A DNA stretch of 25,000 nucleotides, from assembly GCA_964020155.1 (NCBI GenBank), contig OZ026548.1:1267501-1292500 (forward strand), given 5' to 3'. Position 1 is the first letter of the stretch; each line of letters opens with the position of its first letter. Origin of the DNA: Chondrilla cf. caribensis. Taxonomy: Eukaryota; Porifera; Demospongiae; Chondrillida; Chondrillidae. The position numbers and the translations under genes are program-made. Positions 1 through 19,264 of the stretch are shown in pieces. The notes under the pieces were generated by a model. The model saw only the letters and a list, made by a program, of their open reading frames with translations, was not told the origin of the DNA and did not search any database.

Positions 1-5
1 CTCAC

Positions 6-80
6 CATTTTGTTGATTCGAACTTTGGCCACATACACCACAAAATCAGGAGACCTCTTGTCCAGCGGTTTTATCACAAA
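6..80 (-). CDS. FERM gene, coding exon 7
   Basis: Encodes [20 protein letters not shown] and RINKM, the middle of lobe F3. The acceptor is CATTCCTCAG|TTT and the donor GTGAG occupies the first five bases of the window. The next expected exon (ILALCxGNHxLYMRRR type in relatives) is outside. Confidence 0.9.
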
Positions 81-1402
81 CTGAGGAATGAACCAAGAAC
101 ACACACACACAGTGCATTCGCATACAGTAAATTCCTGTTAATCCACCAACACTTTGTCCACCACAACTTCCCAGTACCAACACAGTATACAAGTACGTAC
201 TAATGAATATCCTGTTATTCCGCCAAACTTCTTAATCCACCATATTTTCGAAAACAAATTGTGGCAGATTAACGAGAATTCACTGTACGACCATTCACAG
301 ACAAATGTACAGTGTGAAGACAGATACGTACGTTAATAACATGCAAACACACATGTACGTGTATGTAGTGTACGAATATTCAGTCCATGCGATATACCAC
401 ATGCATTCAAGTTTCGTCTCACGTCAATTTGGAGAATGGCCATGTGAAACAATTTTTATTTCATTTTTAAATATATACTTAGCACCTTCCCACTCCTTGT
501 ATACATAATTGAATTTAAATTGGAAATTCGTCTACTATAGTTACAAAACTGGTAGAAAATTACTTAACATAAAATTTGTATACATTTGATGAGGACGTGC
601 ATACAACACATGTATGCTCACAGATGTATGCATGTTGACAATGTACAGTTGCATGTTCACAGATGTACGCATGTTGACAATGCACAGTTGCATGTTCACA
701 GATGTATGCATGTTGACAATGCACAGTTGCATGTTCACAGATGTATGCATGTTGACAATGCACAGTTGCATGTTCACACAACATACAAACACATGCTCAC
801 ACAATGTGAGAACACATGTTCACAAAATGTACACTTGCATGTTCACACAATGTATGTATGCATGTTCACAGATGTACTACACACAGACGTACACCCAGTA
901 CGCACCTTCTTGTCGCTGTATGCAACATTACGGATCTCATTCCAAGGGAAGGTGATCTTAGGCGTCAAGATATCCCCAGGCTCGTAGATATTGATCCCGT
1001 GAGCATCTACGCCGAGCTTCAGGTCTGTCCCCTTCTTGTTCTGTGCGGACAAGAAGCAACAGAAACACACCAGGTACTCTGTAGTGGGGGGTATGCTACC
1101 TCAGGAAATCAGGTTAATTCCGATACTCAGCAACATACAGCCAGTGAACTCTCGCTATTCTGTCACAATTCACAGATGAAATGGATTCAGTTCTACACTG
1201 AACACTTGGAAATTGAGAAACAGAGAGGTTGTCCGAGCATTTACACACACAGCGGCCGACAGGATCTACTGATTTAATGCATATATCAAATTCAAGGAAG
1301 AAAGGTGTTCAAGGGTGCCATGTAGTGACTTTTCCATAACAATGTGTCACACAGTCTACAAACAGCTACACATTGTGTTCAAGTAAAATAGTTATTGGCC
1401 TT

Positions 1403-1456
<54 letters not shown>

Positions 1457-4400
1457 ACTGTTATATCGAAATAACTGATGCCATACATATCCAAATCTTG
1501 TGCTAATTTGAGATATTCCAGTTCAGCTTCCTCTCTACACACAATATGCACATTCGTAACACGAGTCACAAATCCAGTACACACATATCTTAAAATGTTG
1601 CTAATACATGTAAATGTATGCGGTACACACGTGTGTGAAAACATTTAAATGTATACATATGACACATACTGTACATGCAGTATGCACATACATATCCAGG
1701 TACAATAAGTATAGGCATACATATGTACATACACACATAACCAAACACAATAAGTACATATGTACTCACACTCACAATGAGTACATACAGTACATACACA
1801 CATACAATGGTTAATAGTTATGTCCTGCCTAGGTGTGCTGTAAGCAGATACAAACTGCTATAATTGATTACCAAAGGTGAAGCCCGAGGTAATCTGTTAG
1901 CACTTTATCTGCGGCAGCACACCAAGGCGGGGTATAACTAACTTGTATCCTGGTGTGGTGAATGATAGACTATTTATACAGCAAATATGCACATAGTCCA
2001 ATACAACATATTATATACGATAGAAATGTGTTTACTGATTTCCAGCCTTGTTCTCACACAATTAATCCTAACAATGAAACCTGTCTGGTGACCTGTGCTG
2101 TATCACTGACCTGTGCTAAAAGACTTATGTACGCATGTACTTCCTTTGATCTACCCCTCAACCAGGATACAAGTACACATAAATGTACACACTCATACAC
2201 ATATGTACGTACACAGATACAAACATACGCTCATACATCAGGTATCAGGTATAAGGTATACATATGTACGTATGGACGTACTGTACATACCTAGTGACTT
2301 TGTATTGGTCCTCACACCAATACTGTTTTATGGTCGTTTCCCATGTCTCTGGACTCATTTTGAACTGTTGTATCACCTATGTACATACGTATGTAGAGTG
2401 AGAAAAGTGATGGTGTTATGGTGATTTTTGTGATGATGGTGAGGATTGTAAAAGTGTGATGGTGAAGATTGTAGTGTGTAGGTGCGTGTTAGTGTGTGTG
2501 TGTGGTGCATGCTTATGTGTGAATCATGTGTAAAGTATACATATACGTATGTATGTACTTGTTACAGAAGTACATATGCATGCACGCACACTACGTACGT
2601 ACGTATATGCACATTATACAGTACATACTGATTCCTATAAGCACATATATACGTACATACAGTACATATGTATGTATGTACATCACTTACTCTCTGTGGA
2701 ATGAAGTCCTCGATGGCTAAAAACCCTGGTTTATGCACATCCTCGTCATACTCCCCATACAAGGCCTGTGCAGCGTACGCAGCCATCATCATGGCGGTCT
2801 CAGGGGGGCAGTATATCTCCTGGGAGAGTATCTTCTCGTTGACCTCGAGGAAGAAGAAGTGTCTTGTGATGTCCTGGATGAGCTCGTTCTCCACATCCTC
2901 TGGGTAGAGCATGATCCTGAACTGCAAGACGAAGTGGGACCCCTTCGGGATGTCTTGATCCAATAACTACACAAAAGCACACAAGTAGAACAGTACCACA
3001 GGTAACAACAGATTACTGCATCTCTGACACTAGAGGCACATGTACAGTGTGTATGTAGTACTAGGGCTGGGAATCAGGTGTAATATTCAAAATGATTATC
3101 AGTACTTAGAAACCGATTAATCGCGTGATCACCAGAAGTATTTGGGTGGGCATAACCGGAAACCACTCCCACTTCATTAGACTGAGTAGTCATCCAATAG
3201 ATGTGAAGTGGAGTCTTAAGTGTCCTTTTCACATTTCAGGTACTCTTGAAGTACAAAATTGAACCCATGGGTGAAGGTTCTGGGTAATAAGATGGGTGTG
3301 GCTTCCTAATCTACTCATTAATTACTTCCTGTGATTAATCGATTTGCTTGCACTATCACCGATAATCAGATTTGAAATGAAAATCGATTGATTAATCGAT
3401 TAATTGATAAATCATCCCAGCACAAGTATGCACATATACGTACAGTATATACAGTACAGTGAATAAGTCTGAATATGACCTATGGATTGTATGTTCAGTG
3501 CATACATTGTATGTACAAGGTGTGTACCACACGTAAAGTGTGTGTATTGGATGTAATGTATGTATATGCACATAGTAAGTACGTAAATTGTATGTAAAGT
3601 ACATGTATTGTGTGTATAATGTGTGTATTGTATGTACTGTTACCCTATGGACTCTTAGTACATTATGTAGACAGTGTCCACGTGAGTTGTGCAAACTCCT
3701 CCTTTCATTTCACAACATTATGCCCCGATTAAGCAATCAACTGGTTATCATACATTGTACATATACATACATACATATGTCCATAAAATGCACAAGAGTA
3801 CATGAGGACATCATGTACGTCATACACATGTACCTATATATGTACGCATGTATGATTACATGTACATGCATACACAAAAATGCATATGTGGTTGAGTGGA
3901 TGGGGTGATTGAGGTATGAAATCACAAAACGGCAGCGTGAATTGAAACCGATGAACCGAAAATGATTTCGTGGTTGTGAAAATATCCTGTCAATAAGCTG
4001 GTCAAAGAATCAATTAGTGTTCCCAGCCCATTCAACTACAGTGGAGCCTGTACTAAAGGACTCTCCCAATAAAGGACACCATAGAAATCACCTCCGTACA
4101 AAGGACATGTTCTAAGGCACCAAAAGTAGACTCTCCTATTGTGCTAAAACATTTTTCACCTCTGAAGAGTGGACAACCTCTCTACAGTGGACAAATTAGC
4201 TGGTCCCAATGTGTCCTTTATAGAGAGGTTCCACTGTACAGTCCAACTTGTTTGGTAAGTATGTATCTCAATGGACACACTACATATGTACTTAGCAGAG
4301 GTACTGTCTATCAGTAATGGTCGTTATGGTACACATTAGCTGGGATCAAGTGAAGTGTATGTAATAACAGAAGTGTGTACTGGTCAGGGTACATACCGAG

Positions 4401-6282
4401 TAAGTTGCAGTGTAGTTGTCATGGTAACCATGTTAAGGATCAGCATTGAACAGACCATTCACTCTACCCACTCACACTCTCCAATTTCTCCTCTCACTCT
4501 ATCCCCTCTCACTTCCTCCACTCTCTCCACTCACACTTTCCTCTCACTCTCTCCATTCACACTCCACTCACTCTCTCCCCACTCACACTCTCCACTCACT
4601 CCACCCTCTCACACTCTCCACTCACACTCCACTCACTCTCTTCACTTGCACTCTCCACTCACACTCTCACTCTCACTTTCTCCACTCTCTTCACCCACTC
4701 TTTCCACTCACTCTCTTATCATCCCTAAGCCAGGCCTTGTATCCTTTGGCATCTGTGTACAATAGTCCATAGTACCAGACCTCACGAATACCCAAGGTCT
4801 TACAGACTTGTTCGAACAGTTCACGACCTAAAGCTTTCTCCTGTGGAGAGAAAAATGTACAATAATATGTCACAAAAGTGAAGGTCATGACACATGTAGA
4901 ACAACATGTACAGGTCATGAAACATAGTACAACATGTACAGGTCATGAAACACAGTACAACATGTACAGGTCATGAAACACAGTACAACATGTACAGGTC
5001 ATGAAACATAGTACAACATGTACAGGTCATGAAACATGCAGAACAACATGTACAGGTCATGAAACACAGTACAACATGTACAGGTCATGAAACATGCAGA
5101 ACAACATGTACAGGTCATGAAACATGCAGAACAACATGTACAGGTCATGAAACATGCAGAACAACATGTACAGGTCATGAAACATGCAGAACAACATGTA
5201 CAGGTCATGAAACACAGTACAACATGTACAGGTCATGAAACATGCAGAACAACATGTACAGGTCATGTAACACACTGTAAAACATGTACAGGTCCTGAAA
5301 CACAGTACAACATGTACAGGTCATGTAACATGTCATACAACATGTACAGGTCCTGAAACACAGTACAACATGTACAGGTCATGAAACATGTCATACAACA
5401 TGTACAGGTACGTATATAGGTCATTTTTCAAAAGTCAAATATTTCAACGTATGTATACATAAACTCCAAAACATTGTGCTGTATTATCCACATGTACATG
5501 TTGGTATGTTTGCAATTACGTATATGCATTGAATACATAAACCATAGCATGGATTGTACTCACAGTGATGTATATGTACATACATATGTACAGAATCTAT
5601 TGTATACTAATGTATGTATGTATGTTACTATGTACGTATGTATTGTATTCCATTGTATGTATGTATAGATTATACATCTCATCCAAATTATGCACTTATG
5701 TACATACATAAGTGCATAAACGTTATTGTGGTATACATGTATACATGTGATAAATAGTGTGTGTCCTATTATGGATAAATCATTAATTATTATGAAATAT
5801 TATGTAATTTTGTTAATTGCCAATGACTTAGTCGAGAATATTCACAAAAGCAAACAGTACATGCAGTAGCTAGCTTTACGTAGATATTACGTCGGGCTCT
5901 CTGAGTGTCTGCTGCTGTAATTATTAGTGTGAAGGCATGATTAATTGATCAAGAAGGATGGCTTTGTGTATGCATGATCGAACAACAGAGCCACCACATC
6001 ACGTACACAAATTATTTAAACTCTGTATATACACATAGGTATTGATTGATTGATTGGTTGATTGATATTCTATTTTACGTGAGGAAACCTTTAGGCTTGA
6101 TGCTACTTTTCAAGGCTCCCACGAATCACACAGAACAACAACCACGACACAATACACAACTGTTACAATAACACAATAATCAGTAGTCTGAGGGTTACAT
6201 TGAAGTGAGAATCAAAGTTTCATCTATGTCATCTTCAGGTCTAACATACATCCTTATCATGTACAGTACCTACATATCATAA

Positions 6283-6326
<44 letters not shown>

Positions 6327-7503
6327 CTTTTCTCTACTTCCCAGCCTTCATCCACCACAAACAGCTATCCAGATCCTCCTTACACCTACTATCCATCCAA
6401 CAACATTCCCAGTATACGAAACACACACACACACACACACACACACTTCTACATACAGTATACTTATAAAACATAATATAATATCTATAATACATATATC
6501 AAACATAATATTGCACATGCGTATATACATACGTACATGAGTACACATGAATGCACACACAATTACATGTATAAACATATACAAATATACTGCTACATAC
6601 AATTACATACTGCACATATACACACTTTATGTACACAGATACACAATGTATATACATACATGCGAATATATTATGGATGTATATACACATGCATACACAC
6701 ACATGCATGTTTACACACACAAACTTACTACATATGTATATATGCATTATGATAAACTATTGTATATACACGTGTGTATATACATCAAGATAGCTTCTTA
6801 ACGGACTGCAAACTAAGTCACATTAACAATATCCAACGAGGAACAGGTGGTGGAGTGGGTGAAACAGTACAGAGCGTCTTGCAATACGCTAGAAACCAGC
6901 AGCAGTTATTGAGACCAGATGTACACCTCACCCGCCACACGGAAACCACGTTGGCTAACAAGTAAGACGGGTCGACAAACTCCACGCGCTATTCTATACC
7001 TTCATTTAGGCCTGTGGAAATCACCAAGCTGTGTCCCCCATACACTAGGGACACCACCACATATACGTACACCGGTGTGTCTGGGTGTCCAATTCGACCG
7101 TACGTCGAAGGGAGGACGAACAAACAAACGACTTACTAATGCTGCTTCCAAGATTTCTACAATTTAACATCAGGGCTACATAGGTTAAGAACTATTCTTT
7201 TACTCAAGCGGCCAAATAACACGTTCTGAGGGGAAGCTTTTTATTGTAAGGAGATCTGTGATTCGAAAAGATTGTCAAATCCACAATTATTAGTTGGGTT
7301 GTGAGCCAATAACCCCTCCTGACAGTATGTATGGCATACGAGGAAGACCTGCTACAGTGGTCTTGTGTGAAGGCTCATTGTCAGTTTTATCGAAGCCTGA
7401 AACTTATTCTAAATCGCTTCTTCTTGTCATGTAGACAAACCTCAATTGAGAAGTGAAGCTCCGAGTTGACCGTCGAAACCACCACATCCAGGTGCTTGGG
7501 CAT
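6..7503 (-). CDS. FERM-domain protein of the ERM/merlin family (spliced, 3' part outside window)
   Basis: Seven coding exons (7441-7503, 4712-4840, 2691-2966, 2291-2376, 1459-1534, 906-1040, 6-80) join to 280 in-frame residues covering nearly the whole FERM domain. Seen: the ERM-like start [18 protein letters not shown], then [40 protein letters not shown] and [14 protein letters not shown]. Family knowledge: these proteins link plasma membrane (PIP2, CD44-type tails) to cortical actin, and merlin also feeds Hippo signalling. The basic patch SDKK...LDKR in lobe F3 corresponds to ezrin's PIP2-binding lysines. The start resembles ezrin/moesin, whereas MSPETWE and [12 protein letters not shown] resemble merlin, so the exact orthologue is unresolved. 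The helical and C-terminal actin-binding parts lie off the left edge. A possible 3' splice site just upstream of the ATG (TCTCTTCAG) suggests a spliced 5' UTR. Confidence 0.93.
81..905 (-). other. FERM intron 6: minisatellite and unclassified sequence
   Basis: Intron between exons 6 and 7. It holds a 39-bp minisatellite at 618-787 followed by diverged copies of its CATGTTCACA word up to about 870. The part from 81 to 600 is AT-rich and shows nothing I recognise. Short open frames on both strands here have no family resemblance. Confidence 0.7.
618..787. repeat. Minisatellite, 39-bp unit, about 4 copies
   Basis: The word CATGTTGACAATG recurs at 631, 670, 709 and 748, an exact 39-bp spacing. 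The intervening words CAGTTGCATGTTCACAGATG are nearly identical. Because 39 is a multiple of three, the array keeps reading frames open on both strands, which explains the repetitive but meaningless translations here. Confidence 0.95.
906..1040 (-). CDS. FERM gene, coding exon 6
   Basis: Encodes 45 residues of lobe F3, including [19 protein letters not shown] and [15 protein letters not shown]. The acceptor is CCGCACAG|AAC and the donor is GACAAGAAG|GTGCGT, phase 0. The terminal lysine pair matches ezrin's first PIP2-binding lysine pair. Confidence 0.94.
1404..1454. repeat. (AC)n microsatellite, GT on the coding strand
   Basis: Uninterrupted dinucleotide tract in FERM intron 5. It begins directly after the exon 5 donor (GTAAGTGTGTG...). 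Confidence 0.98.
1459..1534 (-). CDS. FERM gene, coding exon 5
   Basis: Encodes [19 protein letters not shown] and ISYFDIT, the start of lobe F3. The acceptor is GTGTGTAG|AGAG. The donor is GATATAACA|GTAAGTGTGTG, and the donor runs directly into a 51-bp (GT)n tract in the intron. Confidence 0.92.
1535..2290 (-). other. FERM intron 4
   Basis: Apart from the foldback at 1817-1938, this intron is filled with TACATA/TGTACG-type low-complexity sequence (1590-1810 and 2170-2290). Nothing else was recognised. Confidence 0.7.
1817..1938. repeat. 122-bp near-perfect foldback hairpin (MITE or hairpin-RNA candidate)
   Basis: The arms 1817-1872 and about 1888-1938 are inverted copies. The outer 24 bases, GTTATGTCCTGCCTAGGTG... 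against the reverse complement of the other end, GTTATACCCCGCCTTGGTG..., match at 20 positions. Pairing continues inward (GCAGATA, AGTGCTA, GATTACC) with small gaps to a loop of about 15 nt. It lies wholly inside FERM intron 4 and is GC-richer than its surroundings. No coding content. Not identified with a known family. Confidence 0.8.
2291..2376 (-). CDS. FERM gene, coding exon 4
   Basis: Short exon of 86 nt encoding [20 protein letters not shown] and the next eight residues, the end of lobe F2. It lies inside a longer non-coding stretch and is recognised by alignment to the ERM segment with pattern VxxxxKMxxxxWExxI. The acceptor is TACATAG|GTG and the donor is CACTAG|GTATGT. It ends two bases into an Arg codon that exon 5 completes (AG+A). 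Confidence 0.88.
2377..2690 (-). other. FERM intron 3
   Basis: A T/G-rich part with GTGATGGTG words (2400-2510) followed by TACGTATG-type low complexity (2530-2685). No feature was recognised. Confidence 0.6.
2691..2966 (-). CDS. FERM gene, coding exon 3
   Basis: Encodes residues 65-156, from the F1/F2 linker into lobe F2. It contains [20 protein letters not shown] and [17 protein letters not shown], the strongest family signature in the window. The acceptor is TGTGTAG|TTA and the donor is CAGAGA|GTAAGT, phase 0 at both ends. Confidence 0.95.
3062..4030. mobile_element. hAT-like non-autonomous element (candidate)
   Basis: The left end TAGGGCTGGGAA (3062-3073) is mirrored by TTCCCAGCCCA (4020-4030). 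AT-rich internal words such as GATTAATCGATTAAT (about 3110-3410) are typical of hAT MITEs with GGGCTGGG ends. A second possible right end, ATCATCCCAGC, lies at 3411-3421, so the true element may be only about 360 bp with later sequence inserted. No clear 8-bp target duplication and no transposase. Confidence 0.45.
4039..4236. mobile_element. TA-flanked MITE (Tc1/mariner-pogo type)
   Basis: A 198-bp element with inverted ends CAGTGGAGCCT...AAAGGAC (left) and GTCCTTTATAGAGAGGTTCCACTG (right). It is bounded on each side by TA (4037-4038 and 4237-4238), the target duplication expected of Tc1/mariner relatives. It contains repeated AAAGGAC/GTGGACAA words and no open frame of note. It lies in FERM intron 2 directly beside the hAT-like element. 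Confidence 0.75.
4450..4711. repeat. Imperfect CTCACTC-rich array next to a 5' splice site
   Basis: On the coding (minus) strand this is a purine-rich run of GAGTGAGTGG and AGTGTGAG words. It starts at the exon 2 donor AGAGA|GTGAGTGG. At least two internal copies, GAGAGTGAGTGG, repeat the donor context. The unit is irregular (about 10-25 bp). Confidence 0.85.
4712..4840 (-). CDS. FERM gene, coding exon 2
   Basis: Encodes residues 22-64 of lobe F1, including [20 protein letters not shown]. The acceptor is CTCCACAG|GAG and the donor is AAGAGA|GTGAGT, both phase 0. The intron just past the donor is a purine-rich array of further GTGAGT words; see the separate repeat entry. Confidence 0.93.
4890..5410. 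repeat. Minisatellite, 29-30-bp unit, about 17-18 copies
   Basis: Repeats of AACATGTACAGGTCATGAAA with a variable middle (ACAGTAC, CATGCAGAAC, CATGTCATAC). Each unit contains the palindromes ACATGT and TGTACA. It sits in FERM intron 1, about 50 bp upstream of the exon 2 acceptor. Period 29-30 opens frames on both strands, but these are not genes. Confidence 0.96.
5688..5719. repeat. Perfect inverted repeat, 14-bp stem, 4-nt loop
   Basis: TTATGCACTTATGT is followed after ACAT by its exact reverse complement. It lies within TACATA-rich intron sequence, so chance palindromy is likely; no terminator or RNA role is implied. Confidence 0.8.
6286..6323. repeat. (AC)n microsatellite
   Basis: Pure dinucleotide tract in FERM intron 1. 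Confidence 0.97.
6421..6446. repeat. (AC)n microsatellite
   Basis: Pure dinucleotide tract in FERM intron 1, about 100 bp right of the preceding one. Confidence 0.97.
7441..7503 (-). CDS. FERM gene, coding exon 1
   Basis: Encodes residues 1-21, beginning MPKHLDVVV, the first strand of lobe F1. The ATG context is GCACGGATG. The donor reads GAG|GTTTGT and the phase is 0. This start was chosen over the open frame upstream because it aligns exactly with the ezrin/moesin N-terminus. Confidence 0.85.
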
Positions 7504-8096
7504 CCGTGCTTCCTCTGAAGAGACGACAAGAGTAGTCTTCAAGCAAAAGAAAAGAGAGATTATCGTAATAAAACCTACCAAGTGAACGTGTTATTAATAG
7601 TCAGTGCCACCGGCTTACGCGAGCATATGTACGTATATGTACGTACTGTATTTGAATGTTAATATAATAGTGGTACTCAATTATTACAGAAAACATTGAC
7701 TATATTTCTGTATACAATAGTTGACACTATAGACGATGTCTGTATATTATTTTGTATACATGGGATAGATTCTACATACAAATGCCAATTATAATACAAC
7801 CCAAGTGTTTAGCATTCCACGCGCTCTTCGCGCTACAGGGGTGTCAAAAGTAGTTATGCGAACAATGCAGCTGATTGTATTACTAACGTGGGCCAGCCTT
7901 TATGCATTGTACGGTACTCCTGCCCTTCATTTTGGCAAGTCAGGGATGAAATTGAATTTTAAAAGACTGTTAATGGGTCCCATTGAGAACACTGTAAAAT
8001 AGGTATGAAATTGTTATAGAATTGTAATCAAAGTAATGATATAGTTTCATAGTATGTTATAGCATGCAGCCATACCAATCAACTGCACAGGTACAT

Positions 8097-8391
<295 letters not shown>

Positions 8392-9176
8392 AATCAGTTT
8401 GCTCACACTAATCCCAGACTCAATGAAAGGAGTTTTATCATACCACAGCTATGAATGATCTACGTGTGTGATCGAAATCATAGCAACTCAAATGCCTCAG
8501 ATGCAGTTCATACTTTTATGGCATATCATAGATGCATACCTTGAGATGTGTGTCATGCATGGAAGGTATGATACAGTCAATGAAAGGGTACTCACTGAGA
8601 CACATGCACATGTACGTGATCGATTAATATTGGAAGGTTGTTTGGTTTGAATACGTATAATACACGATGGAAACTGAATCTGGAACTCAGCACAGAGGCT
8701 AGTAATTCAGCAGATTGAATGGAATAACCATGGCAACTAACCACAAGTCACAATGCTCCATGGATTACTGTGACCACTGCTGAGTCAGCAGTATTGTGGT
8801 TTGAGTGGAACAGCTGTTGCGTAGATTAGTTTGTGTGCGTATCATTGTTTGTTTTTCTATCTTGTTGTCGATGTTGTTTTTGCCATTATTGTTGTTTTTC
8901 ACCCTTTGTGTGTTATTTCATGCCTATATTATTTTATAATTTACAATTCACAATTTAATATTATTATTTGTGTACATGAACAATATAATCAAGTATTTAA
9001 AAAAATACATGCTTACATTAAAATATACACAGCAAGACATATACACGTAATATATTATTACATTATATATATTTATATATATATACATATACATGTATGC
9101 ATATAGTACTTACGTATGCACATTATTAGACTCTTGATTATGCAGAAATTCAATTATGTACATATATTATGTCCAA

Positions 9177-9178
<2 letters not shown>

Positions 9179-9261
<83 letters not shown>
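9179..9261. repeat. (TG)n microsatellite
   Basis: Pure 83-bp tract just downstream of the rabaptin polyadenylation region, flanked by AT-rich sequence. Confidence 0.98.
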
Positions 9262-9263
<2 letters not shown>

Positions 9264-9391
9264 TTACTACAATACTTGTTGGACCTTTGTGAATGATTGT
9301 GTGCATCAACGCAAACATTACCTATACATTTTAATATTTTACACACGATATATAATTATATATATAATTACATATATATTACATATATAAT

Positions 9392-9397
9392 TTTATT
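9392..9397 (-). promoter_or_regulatory. Candidate polyadenylation hexamer for the rabaptin-like gene
   Basis: TTTATT on the plus strand reads AATAAA on the minus strand, about 180 nt past the stop codon at 9575-9577. It is the first canonical hexamer seen downstream of that stop. The surroundings are very AT-rich, so it could be a chance match. Confidence 0.5.
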
Positions 9398-9574
9398 TTA
9401 TACACGCACACAGCAACAATAATAATTATTATTACATATCAAATCAGTAGACACCACTGCACACTATACACAAATATTAATGTAAGGATTATTTAAATCA
9501 AACCATTACTATTACAAAAAATTAAAATACTATTAGTCTCCAGCTGGCTAATATTAAAATATTAAATTATTGTA

Positions 9575-18438
<8,864 letters not shown>

Positions 18439-18449
18439 TGTAGCCTTTG

Positions 18450-18772
18450 CTAAAGGTCAATAAAGTTTGGCCGAATTACTCATTCGCCATGTTTTTAGAA
18501 TTTATTACCGAGCGTTAGCGAGGTTAATTGTTTCCGGTCCATAGCGAGTCGAAAGTTGGTCGCCCACGCATCTAATTGTTTTCGTCGGGGCACTCGCGGA
18601 ATTATGGCCCATTTGCACTTTCTTTGTGCGCAAATTCCACGAGTTCACAACCGGCTGGTCGCGATCCGTCCCTCCCGTCGGAAGGGGGCACGGACGCGTC
18701 ACAGACGGAGGTAGGAGACTTTCGTCGAGATCAGCAGCAGTTGCCGAGAGACGAACAAGAATGACACTCACG
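18450..18772 (-). promoter_or_regulatory. Possible 5' UTR intron of the rabaptin-like gene
   Basis: Minus strand: a strong donor, CAAAGAAAC|GTGAGT (exon side ending at 18772), and a possible acceptor, TTGACCTTTAG|CAAAGG (exon side starting at 18449, 11 nt before the ATG). They would remove about 322 nt and place a noncoding first exon inside duplication copy 1. This is inference from splice-site form only. The alternative is an unspliced leader. Confidence 0.35.
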
Positions 18773-19070
18773 TTTCTTTGACTCAGGGGCTGGGTGTTCC
18801 GGGTGGGGCGCCGTCGGTAAGCTTAAAACGATCATCAGGAAGGCTGTCAAAGTTTTTACGTACAGAATTTCGATTCCTCATTGCGCCGAAAGGGGGTTCG
18901 TCAATTCGTCGTTCGGGAGCTCGAATTGGTCAGCCATGGTGACGTCCATCTTGGCAGACATTTGTACATGACGTAGCAATCTACGTAATCGAAAAGATGG
19001 CTCATCTACGGGTTTCAATTGCTCACTTATGGGACTTTTTCCTCGTTGTAGAGACGACTGGTTCTCATAT
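18502..19070 (-). promoter_or_regulatory. CpG-rich promoter-like segment upstream of rabaptin (copy 1)
   Basis: Visibly richer in CpG than the surrounding DNA. It contains TTTCCGGTCC (18531, ETS-like core on the other strand), TGACGTCC (18940, CRE-like), CCATCTTGGC (18946, a YY1-type site) and AAGATGGC (18994, YY1-like in the other orientation). The position just upstream of the start codon suits a promoter. The same set recurs in copy 2 at about 20505-21060. Motif calls are by eye. Confidence 0.5.
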
Positions 19071-19199
19071 GAAAAGACGTCAGCACAGAGGGCTTTGGAT
19101 CAGGTGAAATTAACCGACCTAATGGATATTTAGACTGATGACATCCGCATAGCGTCATGCTCGTTCTGTAGTAGAGCATGCATAGCTAGATAGGGGTAA

Positions 19200-19264
19200 G
19201 GTTAGATCTTGGATCCTATTCTGAACCAAATATTATAGGTCGAAAAAGGACCCCAGATCTAACC
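19200..19264. repeat. Hairpin inside duplication copy 1
   Basis: GGTTAGATCTTGGATCCT pairs with AGGACCCCAGATCTAACC (10 + 4 bp with an internal mismatch). The equivalent lies at 21198-21262 in copy 2. A further stem, CATGCTC/GAGCATG, sits just left (19156-19180). Such clustered stems are common in non-autonomous transposons. Confidence 0.75.

Larger units (their letters stand above)
2967..4711 (-). other. FERM intron 2 with stacked mobile-element remnants
   Basis: Intron of 1,745 bp containing the hAT-like candidate (3062-4030), the TA-flanked MITE (4039-4236) and the donor-proximal purine-rich array (4450-4711). Between about 3424 and 3890 it is TGTATGTA-type low complexity. Confidence 0.8.
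4841..7440 (-). other. FERM intron 1
   Basis: First coding intron, 2.6 kb. It contains the 29-30-bp minisatellite, a short perfect palindrome (5688-5719), an ATTG run (about 6041-6066) and two AC tracts (6286-6323, 6421-6446). From about 6780 to 7380 the sequence is non-repetitive and more balanced in base composition, but no exon was recognised on either strand. A first-intron enhancer would be a natural guess, without direct evidence. Confidence 0.75.

Noticed and set aside
154..508. Overlapping plus-strand small frames near the left edge
   Set aside because: They lie in AT-rich intron sequence of the FERM gene and show no domain, signal peptide or conserved motif.
4890..5410. Regularly spaced repeats resembling a CRISPR array
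   Set aside because: Units are contiguous with no unique spacers, the host is eukaryotic and there are no cas genes. It is a minisatellite. The same applies to 12160-12475 and 14514-14890.
6774..7167. Plus-strand open frames in FERM intron 1 as a nested gene
   Set aside because: Non-repetitive sequence, but no family resemblance, no splice-site support and no clear codon bias.
8468..8650. 60-codon plus-strand frame between the FERM and rabaptin genes
   Set aside because: Short, unrecognised and without regulatory context; left as unannotated intergenic sequence.
18459..18464. AATAAA on the plus strand upstream of rabaptin
   Set aside because: No plus-strand gene ends here; a chance hexamer in the rabaptin leader region.
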